Of a DNA stretch of 64,000 nucleotides, positions 57,344 through 64,000 are shown in pieces; position 1 is the first letter of the stretch, and each line of letters opens with the position of its first letter. Both the position numbers and the translations under genes were made by a program. The notes below the pieces were generated by a model. That model had not been told where the DNA came from. It saw only the letters and a program-made list of their open reading frames with translations, and did no database searches. The stretch is from the NCBI RefSeq assembly GCF_003570705.1, contig NZ_QWVT01000033.1, positions 1 to 64,000 on the forward strand. Reading direction: 5' to 3'. The DNA comes from Mesobacillus zeae. Its GTDB lineage: Bacteria > Bacillota > Bacilli > Bacillales > Cytobacillaceae.

Positions 57344-58963
57344 CTATTGTACGGTTATATAGACAGTTTTACTTTTGTTTTTGGCGCGGTCTGTTGTGAA
57401 TAGTGTTAACTTTGCCCCTTTTGACTGTGCTTTAATCTTCATTTTATATGTTCCATTGGATGAAGTGGCGGCGTAACCGATTTTCGTTTTTCCTTTATAC
57501 ACGTAAACAGTCGACCCAGCTTCAGCTTTGCCTGAAATGATGGTTGAGTGCCTGGTCACCTTGCTTGCAGTTGGGGTGGCAGGCGGAGTCTTATCGGCTA
57601 CGGTAACTGTTATTTTTTTTGTTCCATACTCGTTTTTCGCCCATAATTCAAGTTTGGCTCCCGCTTTTTGTTTAGGAATCCCAATGCTGAATTCACCTTT
57701 GCTGTTTGCCTTTTTCTTATATTCCTTGCCGGAAGCCTTGACGACGACTTCCTGGTTTGGGGCTGTTTTACCTTTTACAATGGCAGAGCGATCATCTGCT
57801 GTAATGTTTGAAAGTGGAGCAAGCAAGTGGGAAGCAGATATACCTACCATGTATTTACCAGTATGGTCTTCCTCATTGTTATGGATGCCCAAATAGTATG
57901 TTCCCTTAGGCAAGTTCACGGTTTTGCTGAATTTTGCCGGGTTCTTGGAGCTGCTTTTCATAGAGTAATCGAATACTAGTTCAGAATTAGCATCAACCAA
58001 ATCAATATTCACGAAATTATCAACATAGGAAGAGAGGCTGAATGAAACTGGTCCGGATTTTGGCACTTTGATTTTGTAAACGTCGAGGGAATCATTCCAT
58101 GAAAGAAACCCTGTCTTTGTCTGGTGATATGGAAGATGTTCGGCTTCAGTGATCCCGTTATTTGGTTCTTTTTCCGTTGTATTCGCATGAATGAAAGTGG
58201 CAGTGATGATATATTTACCTATGGAGTCGTCGTTGTGATTGTCAACTGATAAATAATAGGTGCCTGGTTCCAGATCGACCCATTCTTTTACCCATGCAGG
58301 GTTTTTGGAATTACCATCGACAGTGCCTTCAAGAATGGTATCATTCTCATCGTCGATTAGAGAGATTGAAGTCCAGGTGTCTACATATGAAGATAGGTCG
58401 AGTGTCAGCCGTCCTGCTTTTGGCACTGTTATTTTGTATACATCTTTAGAATCGTTCCAGGACAGGTATCCTGTAATCGGTTTTCCGAAAATCAAGGGCT
58501 GAGCCTGGACCGTTCCGTTATTAGGTTCTGTTTCATTGTTGTTTGCAGGTGTAAAGCTGGTTTTTATAGAATATTTTCCATAATGGCCTTCATCGTTATT
58601 ATGGATCAGCAATTTGTAAGTTCCCGGCTCAAGGTCTGTCCACTTTACGTATCTGGCTGGATTTAGCGAACTGCCGTTTTTACTGTCCCTAAATACCGTT
58701 TCATTATTGTGGTCAAGAAGTTCAAAATAAGTCCATGTGTCAACAGATGAAGTAATATCGAATGTGACACGGCCTGATTTAGGAACAGTGACAAGGTAAG
58801 TGGTGCTAGTGATTTCTGCGGTCAGCTCTCCATTTACAGTTTGTCCAAATGGCAAGTTAGTTTCTTCGGCAGCAGCTGCAGTTCCCGTTAAGCCAGAGTG
58901 GAGCAGGAAAGCAAGGATACAAATTTTGCAAAATTGATATACAGCATTTTTCAATTTCATCAT
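57344..58963 (-). CDS. Secreted protein with PPC-type and Ig-like domains
   Basis: A 539-residue secreted protein. A signal peptide (YQFCKICILAFLLHSGLTG, cut near AAAEE) is followed by three pre-peptidase C-terminal (PPC) type domains, each with the pattern TYYLSVDNHNDDSIGKY and the lead NNETEPNNGTVQAQPL or similar, then a beta-sandwich and a C-terminal Ig-like domain. The latter has an orphan relative at 46170-46493. PPC domains occur in secreted proteases and binding proteins; no catalytic domain is present. ATG 58963 follows GGAGG; the frame is open to 59128 with no binding site. No anchor motif seen. Confidence 0.85.
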   Translation of the reverse strand: MMKLKNAVYQFCKICILAFLLHSGLTGTAAAAEETNLPFGQTVNGELTAEITSTTYLVTVPKSGRVTFDITSSVDTWTYFELLDHNNETVFRDSKNGSSLNPARYVKWTDLEPGTYKLLIHNNDEGHYGKYSIKTSFTPANNNETEPNNGTVQAQPLIFGKPITGYLSWNDSKDVYKITVPKAGRLTLDLSSYVDTWTSISLIDDENDTILEGTVDGNSKNPAWVKEWVDLEPGTYYLSVDNHNDDSIGKYIITATFIHANTTEKEPNNGITEAEHLPYHQTKTGFLSWNDSLDVYKIKVPKSGPVSFSLSSYVDNFVNIDLVDANSELVFDYSMKSSSKNPAKFSKTVNLPKGTYYLGIHNNEEDHTGKYMVGISASHLLAPLSNITADDRSAIVKGKTAPNQEVVVKASGKEYKKKANSKGEFSIGIPKQKAGAKLELWAKNEYGTKKITVTVADKTPPATPTASKVTRHSTIISGKAEAGSTVYVYKGKTKIGYAATSSNGTYKMKIKAQSKGAKLTLFTTDRAKNKSKTVYITVQ

Positions 58964-59317
58964 GATTTCCTCCATTTCAATTTTGTCGATCCTGTTTATG
59001 ATGAAAAATACCCTCCTCCTCCTGGCGCGCTGGGAATCCTGGTGGAAATACTGGGGAAGCCTTGCAGCCAATTGATTCTTATGTATGAGTTGCGGTATGG
59101 ATAATCCTTCTTTTTGAAGGTTTTCCAATTATTAATTTACTATGAATATAGTACCATTTTAAGGGTTTTTAAGGAAGATACTTATAGATAATTTTTCTTT
59201 TATTTCACAAATGATAGGTCTTTTGTATTAATAAGGGACTATTCTTTCTAAGAAGATTTTTATTTAAATCTCTGCCATAATAATTAATAAGCAAAATAGT
59301 GGGCGGGAGTGGAAATA
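58964..59317. other. Divergent intergenic region
   Basis: It must contain promoters for the secreted PPC protein and the SWIM protein. AT-rich in the second half. I see no small gene and no clear regulatory site. Confidence 0.5.
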
Positions 59318-61204
59318 ATGAAGCTTGAAAACTTTGAAAACTATTTTAACGATGTTATTCTAGCGCGCGGCCGGGAGTATTACTGGCAGGACCGGGTCAT
59401 GAATATCGTTGAAAGCGAACCGGACCTTTTTATAACGGAAGTTGAGGGATCGGAAGATTATACAGTAAGCGTGAGAATGAATGAAGCAGGAATAATTACT
59501 AGATCGCACTGTGACTGTCCCTACGATTTTTCGGAGTTTTGCAAGCATCAGGCAGCCGTTTTCTTTGCCTTGCGTGATTTTATCGATGTGAAGGCGGCAG
59601 GAGAAACTACGGAGGATTTGGGATATGTCTTAATTCCAGGCAGTGAGGCGGATGAAGAAGGTGCAGCGGCCGCCTTTCTGAATGCCAGGCGAGAACCGGG
59701 AGCAGCTGAAGATGCGGAAGCAGGAAAAAAAGAAGAGGCGGACAGGAGTAAGGATGCGGGGAAAAAGGAAGAGGCAGCCAGGAATAAGAATACCGGAAAA
59801 AAGGCGAGAGCAGGTTTAGTGAAGAAAAAGGCCGCCATTAAGCCGGATTTGCCGAGCATTCTTTCCAACCTTGGAAAAGAGGAGCTTATTTCTATCATTC
59901 TTGCCTTCTCTAAGGCCCATCCGGATATTGAAAAAAGTCTTCTTTTTAAATATGCGCCTGTAGAAGATGAAGTGGCTGTAAGCAAAAAAATGATCCGTGA
60001 ATATATTAATAAAGCAAAAAGGCAGGGTTTTATTGATTGGAGAAATGCGGATTACGCAGTGACTGGAGCAGACATCACGCTAGATAAAGCCGAGGACAGA
60101 ATTGAAGATGGCGAGATTGAAAGTGCAATTAAGCTATGCCTTGTTGTGTTGCCTATTGCGACCACAATGCTTAATTATACCGATGATTCGAACGGGAGTG
60201 TCGGCGATGTCATTCGGCGCAGCTTGCATCTAATTGACACGGCAGCTTCGGAGGCTGCAGGAAAATTGGATGCCAAAAAGCAGGCGCGACTTTTTGGCAT
60301 GATGGTGAAGGAAGCGAAGCATGCCCGATATGACGGCTGGAGCGATAAGAGAATAGATCTTCTGGAAAGCTGCCTTTATTTTGCAGAAGACCCGGCTTTG
60401 CGCAGCAAACTCAAGGATCAGCTTGGCAAAATGCTTGAGCAGACTTCTGAAGGCTCGTGGAATGATCGATATAGTATAAGTGAAATTAGACTGCTGCAGC
60501 TTAACATGATTGAGCGTTTTGAAGGGGCAGAAGAAGCATGGCGGTTTATTCAAGATAATATCCAGCACAGCAAATTTCGCGAACTTGCTATTAAAAAGCT
60601 TCTTGAAAAAGGCAAGCCGGAAGAAGCGGTCGCCTTGTGTATTGAAGGAGAAGCGGTAAACGAGGGATGGCGTGGCCTTGTGTCTCAATGGGAAGATTTC
60701 CGCTATCAGGCTTACGAAATGATGGGGGATGCAGCAAGCCAGCGTGAATTAGCGACTAAAAAAGTCTGCGAGGGTGAACTAACTTATTTTTATAAGCTTA
60801 AAGAGCTTTATGGTCGTGATGAGTGGAATAGCAAGCTGCATGAAATCCTCGAGGTGCTTGAAAAGCAAAAGTTTATTCAGGATATATATCTAGAGATCCT
60901 AATTCATGAGGATTTGAACGAAAAATTGCTGAGTTATGTAAAAATGGAGCCTAGAGTGATAGAGACGGTTTATCCATATCTCATTGATGACTATAGAAAC
61001 CAAGTGGAGGAGTTGTTCTGCCTCCATATTGAGGGGGAGGCAGAGGCGGCTGGCGGACGGCCTGCCTATAAGAAGGTTTGTCAAATCATCAGGAAGTTTA
61101 AAAAGGCTTGCGGAGGCGATGCGGCAGCCGGCTTGGTTTCTGATTTAACAAAAGCGCATGCGAGGCGGCCAGCATTTTTGGACGAGATGGAGAAAATTAA
61201 ATAA
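59318..61204 (+). CDS. Second SWIM zinc-finger protein
   Basis: A 628-residue protein. The N-terminal SWIM motif reads RSHCDCPYDFSEFCKHQAAV (CxC...CxH) at about residue 50-68. A charged alanine/lysine/glutamate linker (about 120-185) carries short repeats of the form GKKEEA-R/D-x-K-D/N. The rest is a helical, TPR-like region. ATG 59318 has GGGAGTGG upstream; a GTG at 59309 is also in frame. No Snf2 helicase adjoins it, unlike the SWIM gene at 5.7 kb. A nucleic-acid or protein binder; function unknown. Confidence 0.85.
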   Translation: MKLENFENYFNDVILARGREYYWQDRVMNIVESEPDLFITEVEGSEDYTVSVRMNEAGIITRSHCDCPYDFSEFCKHQAAVFFALRDFIDVKAAGETTEDLGYVLIPGSEADEEGAAAAFLNARREPGAAEDAEAGKKEEADRSKDAGKKEEAARNKNTGKKARAGLVKKKAAIKPDLPSILSNLGKEELISIILAFSKAHPDIEKSLLFKYAPVEDEVAVSKKMIREYINKAKRQGFIDWRNADYAVTGADITLDKAEDRIEDGEIESAIKLCLVVLPIATTMLNYTDDSNGSVGDVIRRSLHLIDTAASEAAGKLDAKKQARLFGMMVKEAKHARYDGWSDKRIDLLESCLYFAEDPALRSKLKDQLGKMLEQTSEGSWNDRYSISEIRLLQLNMIERFEGAEEAWRFIQDNIQHSKFRELAIKKLLEKGKPEEAVALCIEGEAVNEGWRGLVSQWEDFRYQAYEMMGDAASQRELATKKVCEGELTYFYKLKELYGRDEWNSKLHEILEVLEKQKFIQDIYLEILIHEDLNEKLLSYVKMEPRVIETVYPYLIDDYRNQVEELFCLHIEGEAEAAGGRPAYKKVCQIIRKFKKACGGDAAAGLVSDLTKAHARRPAFLDEMEKIK

Positions 61205-61221
61205 GAGGAATAATTGTGATA

Positions 61222-61267
61222 GTGCCTGACCTAAAGCGCATGAATGTGCTAGTGGTCAGGCACTTTT
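61222..61267 (+). terminator. Terminator after SWIM gene
   Basis: GTGCCTGACC and GGTCAGGCAC form a perfect 10-bp stem, followed by TTTTT. Confidence 0.92.
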
Positions 61268-61299
61268 TGCACAATTCTGTCATAATGTTATTAACGAAC

Positions 61300-61315
61300 T
61301 GTGAACTTTGTCACT
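61300..61315 (+). promoter_or_regulatory. Fnr/Rex-like site upstream of doxX-like gene
   Basis: TGTGA-ACTTTG-TCACT matches the Bacillus Fnr box (TGTGA-N6-TCACT) exactly and comes close to a Rex site. An extended -10 (TGATATATT, 61341-61349) follows it. Confidence 0.6.
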
Positions 61316-61397
61316 TTAACATCATTTTAACAGTGGAATTTGATATATTTACAGTGTAATCAAATACATCATTTATTTTTGAAAGGAAGCGATCAAA

Positions 61398-61907
61398 ATG
61401 GTTGCAACATTTTTAAGGGAAAACAAAATAGCTGCTGGCCTTCTCCTCGTTATTCGCTTGTTCCTTGGCTACTCTTGGTTGACTGCAGGATACGGAAAAT
61501 TGACAGGAGGGTTCGATGCTTCCGGCTACCTAAAAGGTGCGATTGCTAATCCTGTAAAAGGTCCAGATGGAAACGTAATCTATGGCTGGTACGTATCTTT
61601 CCTTGAGAACTTCGCTCTCCCAAATATTGACATCTTCAACACAATCGTTCCTATCGGTGAATTCCTTGTAGGCCTTGGCTTGATCCTTGGCTGCCTGACA
61701 ACAGCTGCCATGTTCTTCGGACTCGTGATGAACTTCGCGTTCTTCCTTGCAGGCACAGTATCCCACAACCCAACAGACCTTTTCCTTGGCGCCATCATCC
61801 TGTTCTCTGGCTACAACGCAGGCCGCTTCGGACTAGACTACTGGGTTATCCCATACCTGCGCAAAACTTTCAACAAGAAACGTGACGCGCAACCAAAACT
61901 AGTGTAG
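61398..61907 (+). CDS. DoxX-family membrane protein
   Basis: A 169-residue protein with four transmembrane helices (AAGLLLVIRLFLGYSWLTAG, IVPIGEFLVGLGLILGCLT, AAMFFGLVMNFAFFLAGTV, DLFLGAIILFSGYNAGRFGL) and the DoxX motif GYSWLTAGYGKL near the N-terminus. DoxX-type proteins are linked to quinone/thiosulfate redox reactions; B. subtilis CatD is a relative. ATG 61398 has GGAAGCGAT upstream. A redox-type operator upstream fits such a role. It is followed by a terminator. Confidence 0.87.
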   Translation: MVATFLRENKIAAGLLLVIRLFLGYSWLTAGYGKLTGGFDASGYLKGAIANPVKGPDGNVIYGWYVSFLENFALPNIDIFNTIVPIGEFLVGLGLILGCLTTAAMFFGLVMNFAFFLAGTVSHNPTDLFLGAIILFSGYNAGRFGLDYWVIPYLRKTFNKKRDAQPKLV

Positions 61908-61989
61908 CGCAGCACAGCAAACCAGCGTGCCTGACCCCCAGCGCGGTGGTGTGATACAGTAATGAAGCATCCCTCCCCCTTGAATATAG

Positions 61990-62022
61990 TGATCCCGGTC
62001 CTTTGGACCGGGACTTTTTTAT
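61990..62022 (+). terminator. Terminator after doxX-like gene
   Basis: ATCCCGGTCC-TTT-GGACCGGGA then C and TTTTTT: a 9-bp GC-rich stem. Confidence 0.92.
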
Positions 62023-62039
62023 GGGGCGTAATAAATACA

Positions 62040-62086
62040 AAAAGATCGCCACGGCCTGACTGGGAAGTCGGGTTGTGGCGATCGAT
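62040..62086 (-). terminator. Terminator of the C39 pseudogene
   Basis: GATCGCCAC ... GTGGCGATC enclosing AACCCGACT-TCCC-AGTCAGGC, T-rich after it on the minus strand. Confidence 0.85.
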
Positions 62087-62112
62087 ATTTTGCGGGCAGT
62101 ATAGTTCCTGAG

Positions 62113-62700
62113 TTAGAAGGAAATGGCGCGCTTTCGCTGGTTATTCCAAATCACGTTAAAAGTGGACCTGCTGAAACGGGCGTTCTTTTGGCCGGTCCAT
62201 GGGTCATTGTAATAATAATTGCTTCCGTCATAACCTGTAAGCACAAGGGCGTGGACGGAAAAGCCATGCATCGGGGAGACCCAGACAACAACCGGCCTGC
62301 CTTTGAGCAGCTGTGACGCGATTGTTGCATTGCTAGCTCCAGTCAGATTCCAAGCATTACCGGCGTATTTTTTTACAAGCCCCATCAAGGCTGGCGGATA
62401 AATTGTCCAGCCCCTTTTTGTAAACGGATTTCCGACGTATCCGTAATTCGGATCCCATGTATGCTTAGGCATTTCGGTGTCCAGCGCAATTTTATTGACC
62501 GGCGCCCCTTTATAGCGCAGCATCAAAGTTACAGCAGTAATTTCACAGCCTGTCGGAAGCTCGGGCAGCTGCGCAATCAACGGCACGTTGAGCTGGGTGC
62601 TGTTGACCCTTGACCAGTGGCTGCCATAACCTGTGCGAGGTTTGAAAGAGTATCTGGCCTTTGTGGCCTGGCTGTTTTTTTAAGAAGAGGGATGGCGCTG
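62113..62700 (-). pseudogene. C39-type peptidase (YvpB-like), 5'-damaged
   Basis: The intact part (62113-62586) has the catalytic cysteine in ELPTGCEITAVTLML, GYVGNPFTKRGWTIYPPALM, the histidine in GFSVHALVLTGYDG and the aspartate in NYYYNDPWTG. Upstream codons (KARYSFKPRTGYGSHWSR) are in frame but run into TAA at 62680-62682; a seven-A run there would switch to a frame with PSLFLKK. No signal peptide or ribosome binding site remains. YvpB-like proteins are secreted and about 250 residues, so this copy is broken. Confidence 0.75.
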
Positions 62701-62725
62701 TGGAAATACACTGAGCTAAAATGGG

Positions 62726-62756
62726 AAAAAGCCGGAACAAGTGTACCGGCTTTGGA
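62726..62756 (-). terminator. Terminator after ComK-like gene
   Basis: AAAGCCGG/CCGGCTTT on the minus strand with TTCCC after it. Confidence 0.75.
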
Positions 62757-62782
62757 TTAAAGGGCAATGTAGTTACCCGAAA

Positions 62783-63409
62783 CTATTGATCCTTTTTCTT
62801 TTTCCGTTTCTTGTCCTTGCTCTTACCATTCTCGCTGTTAGAATTCCTGTCTTCCTCAGCATCTTTATCCCTGTCTTCGCGCGTAATAGTTAGGAAGCCG
62901 GTTTCCCGGCAGTAAAAGTATTCTCTTTTATGATAAGAGGTTTCGAACTTTCCTTCGTTGCGGGCGGCTATAATTCTTTGAAGCTGTTCGGCCTTGTCTT
63001 TCTTTTGGATAAATTGGCCGTACCTGGAGGGGATGATTAATGAGCGGCCGGTGATGAACTGGATTTTCGTGCTGCGGTCCCGGGGCAAGGTGTTTAAAAT
63101 ATGCTGTACGTTGATAAAGATGCAATCATGTCTCGATGGAGATTTGGTTGGAAACAGGCAGACGGCATGAGGAGGAATGACGATGAAGGGGCTCATCTTT
63201 ACATTCCCGTGCACTTTTTTTGCCCCGTTCAGGGCTCCTCGCAAATCAAAGCCGTAAAAGTTCAAGGTTTCATCCAGTATCTCCACTGGGGTCATGTTTA
63301 CAAGAAAGTCTTCGTCATTGTCCAGAACCCGTGTAAGCAGCCTCGCGTTTTTGTCGTAAACACCCGCCATCCAACTCATATCCTTGGTGACTATATAATG
63401 ATCGCGCAT
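62783..63409 (-). CDS. comK: ComK-like competence regulator
   Basis: A 208-residue member of the ComK family: VNMTPVEILDETLNFYGFDL, GALNGAKKV, PFIVIPPHAVCLFPTKSP, SRHDCIFINVQHI and LIIPSRYGQF all follow the competence transcription factor, which binds paired AT-box DNA. B. subtilis ComK has 192 residues; this one ends in a strongly basic, charged tail (KSKDKKRKKKKDQ). ATG 63409 has AGGGG upstream; the frame is open to 63595 with no binding site. Competence master regulator or a paralogue; which one cannot be decided here. Confidence 0.85.
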   Translation of the reverse strand: MRDHYIVTKDMSWMAGVYDKNARLLTRVLDNDEDFLVNMTPVEILDETLNFYGFDLRGALNGAKKVHGNVKMSPFIVIPPHAVCLFPTKSPSRHDCIFINVQHILNTLPRDRSTKIQFITGRSLIIPSRYGQFIQKKDKAEQLQRIIAARNEGKFETSYHKREYFYCRETGFLTITREDRDKDAEEDRNSNSENGKSKDKKRKKKKDQ

Positions 63410-63666
63410 TACTGAACCCCTCTCATCGACTGTTTGACAAGATTCCCCCGCGCATATTAACTGGATCAATCTTGTAAATTTAAAGTAACATTTTCCCATA
63501 AATAATACATGGTTTCCTGGTAAAATTCGCAAAATCGACAAGAATTTATGTCTTTTTCCACTAGATATAAAATGTAAAGAGTGCGTTAAAATCATGGTTA
63601 TGTTAAAAAAGAGGCGGGGAGGAGGTAAACTATACCCTTTATAAAGGGAGCTAGGCTACTTAAAGA
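63410..63666. other. Upstream region of the comK-like gene
   Basis: AT-rich leader with likely promoter elements on the minus strand. No K-box pair (AAAA-N5-TTTT) was pinned down with confidence and no gene was found. Confidence 0.4.
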
Positions 63667-63896
63667 ATAGGGACCTCCTTTTCGGCTCATCTAAGAACAA
63701 TATCATGTTCTTTCAGTGTATTTACGTATCAATTTGAAGAGTATGGGCCCCTAATCAGAATGATGGATGAGTGGACCAGAAGGCTGCCTTAGAATAAGCA
63801 CCTCGCGAAGAACTTTTAATGGAAACTCCTTTGTCATCGTTTTATCGAGATTCCATCCTACTATTTTTCGTGTCCACTTTTTTGACAAACTCACCC
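63667..63896 (-). pseudogene. IS3-family transposase (OrfB) remnant
   Basis: On the minus strand one frame reads WTRKIVGWNLDKTMTKEFPL, VLREVLILRQPSGPLIHHSD, stop (TAG), GPILFKLIRKYTERT, stops, MSRKGGPY. RKIVGW, LIHHSDRG and MSRKGNPYDNA are hallmarks of the DDE integrase core of IS3/IS150-type OrfB, here with stops and missing parts. The upstream boundary is near GTCAAAAAAGTGGACAC, a sequence like IS3 ends. A decayed insertion sequence. Confidence 0.8.
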
Positions 63897-63931
63897 CTTA
63901 CTCCGTTTTCATTTATTTGTACACAAAAATA

Positions 63932-63970
63932 CCCAGTAGAGTAGTCTTTTTAAGTGTCTACTCTACAGGG
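63932..63970. terminator. Inverted repeat near window end
   Basis: CCCAGTAGAGTAG and CTACTCTACAGGG, 13-bp arms with one mismatch around a 13-base loop containing TTTTT. Terminator or IS-related. Confidence 0.6.
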
Positions 63971-64000
63971 TACAGTTTAAGGCTTGGGTTCCTTTTATTT

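Overview
The window looks like chromosomal DNA of a Bacillaceae species (Bacillus/Mesobacillus-like Firmicute). The grounds are strong Shine-Dalgarno sites with frequent TTG and GTG starts, a ComK-type regulator, a possible Spo0E-like small protein, a YvrJ/DUF2922/DUF1659 trio, and a gene order that echoes the Bacillus subtilis ywq region (ywqA-ywqB-ywqC-ywqD-ywqE-ywqF ... ywqI-ywqJ). No rRNA, intact tRNA, CRISPR array or complete prophage is visible. All identifications come from reading motifs; no database search was run.

Layout. 1-2.1 kb: an NTF2-like protein, an alpha/beta hydrolase and a MerR-like gene broken by an in-frame stop. 2.3-7.3 kb: a ywqA-like Snf2 helicase and a ywqB-like SWIM zinc-finger protein, separated by a 21-bp-phased repeat array. 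7.8-9.7 kb: a Yip1 protein and a membrane-fusion adaptor (yknWX-like) without their usual ABC transporter. 9.8-12.6 kb: a CwlS-like LysM/NlpC-P60 cell-wall hydrolase, two tiny genes and an SGNH hydrolase.

12.8-32.9 kb is an exopolysaccharide/capsule locus. It starts with the tyrosine-kinase module (modulator, kinase, PHP phosphatase), an EpsC/CapD-type dehydratase and galU. A clearly AT-richer cassette (about 18.3-28.3 kb) follows, with an initiating sugar transferase, two GT4 glycosyltransferases, the three-enzyme UDP-N-acetyl-L-fucosamine pathway (CapE, CapF, CapG types), a Wzy-like polymerase and a Wzx flippase. More GC-rich UDP-glucose dehydrogenase and nucleotide-sugar epimerase genes close it, and an O-antigen-ligase-like protein lies beyond a small XRE-regulator operon. 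The cassette reads as an exchangeable repeat-unit module between conserved flanks.

33-36.4 kb: a helix-turn-helix protein and the DUF1659-DUF2922-YvrJ operon, which share a nearly identical promoter-like block; then a Dph6-like PP-loop protein and a 49-residue gene. 36.7-41.3 kb: a compact type VII secretion LXG toxin locus (DUF4176 protein, 74-residue protein, YwqI-like partner, LXG toxin with an LHH nuclease end, SUKH immunity protein), followed by a frameshifted remnant of a second nuclease toxin and an orphan 3' half of tRNA-Val. 41.8-47.1 kb: a 1378-residue secreted RCC1/InlB/FN3 repeat protein and a scrapyard of gene fragments. 47.2-49.8 kb: a zinc-ribbon protein, a glycerophosphodiesterase and a DnaB-N-only gene with a duplicated 3' fragment.

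50.0-54.2 kb: an ascorbate-type PTS operon (IIC, IIB, IIA) with its PRD/BglG-type regulator. 54.6-56.4 kb: an IS110/IS1111-type element with a long 3' noncoding region that could encode a bridge/seek RNA, bracketed by inverted copies of a 20-bp repeat. 56.5-57.3 kb: gene-free DNA with two more 21-bp-phased arrays and a G-rich tract. 57.3-64 kb: a secreted PPC/Ig-like protein, a second SWIM protein, a DoxX protein with an Fnr/Rex-like box, a decayed C39 peptidase, a ComK-like regulator and an IS3-family transposase remnant. The strongest candidates for new biology are the phased intergenic arrays, the shared promoter block of the HTH and YvrJ-operon genes, the LXG locus with its unrecognised small protein, and the candidate IS110 guide RNA.
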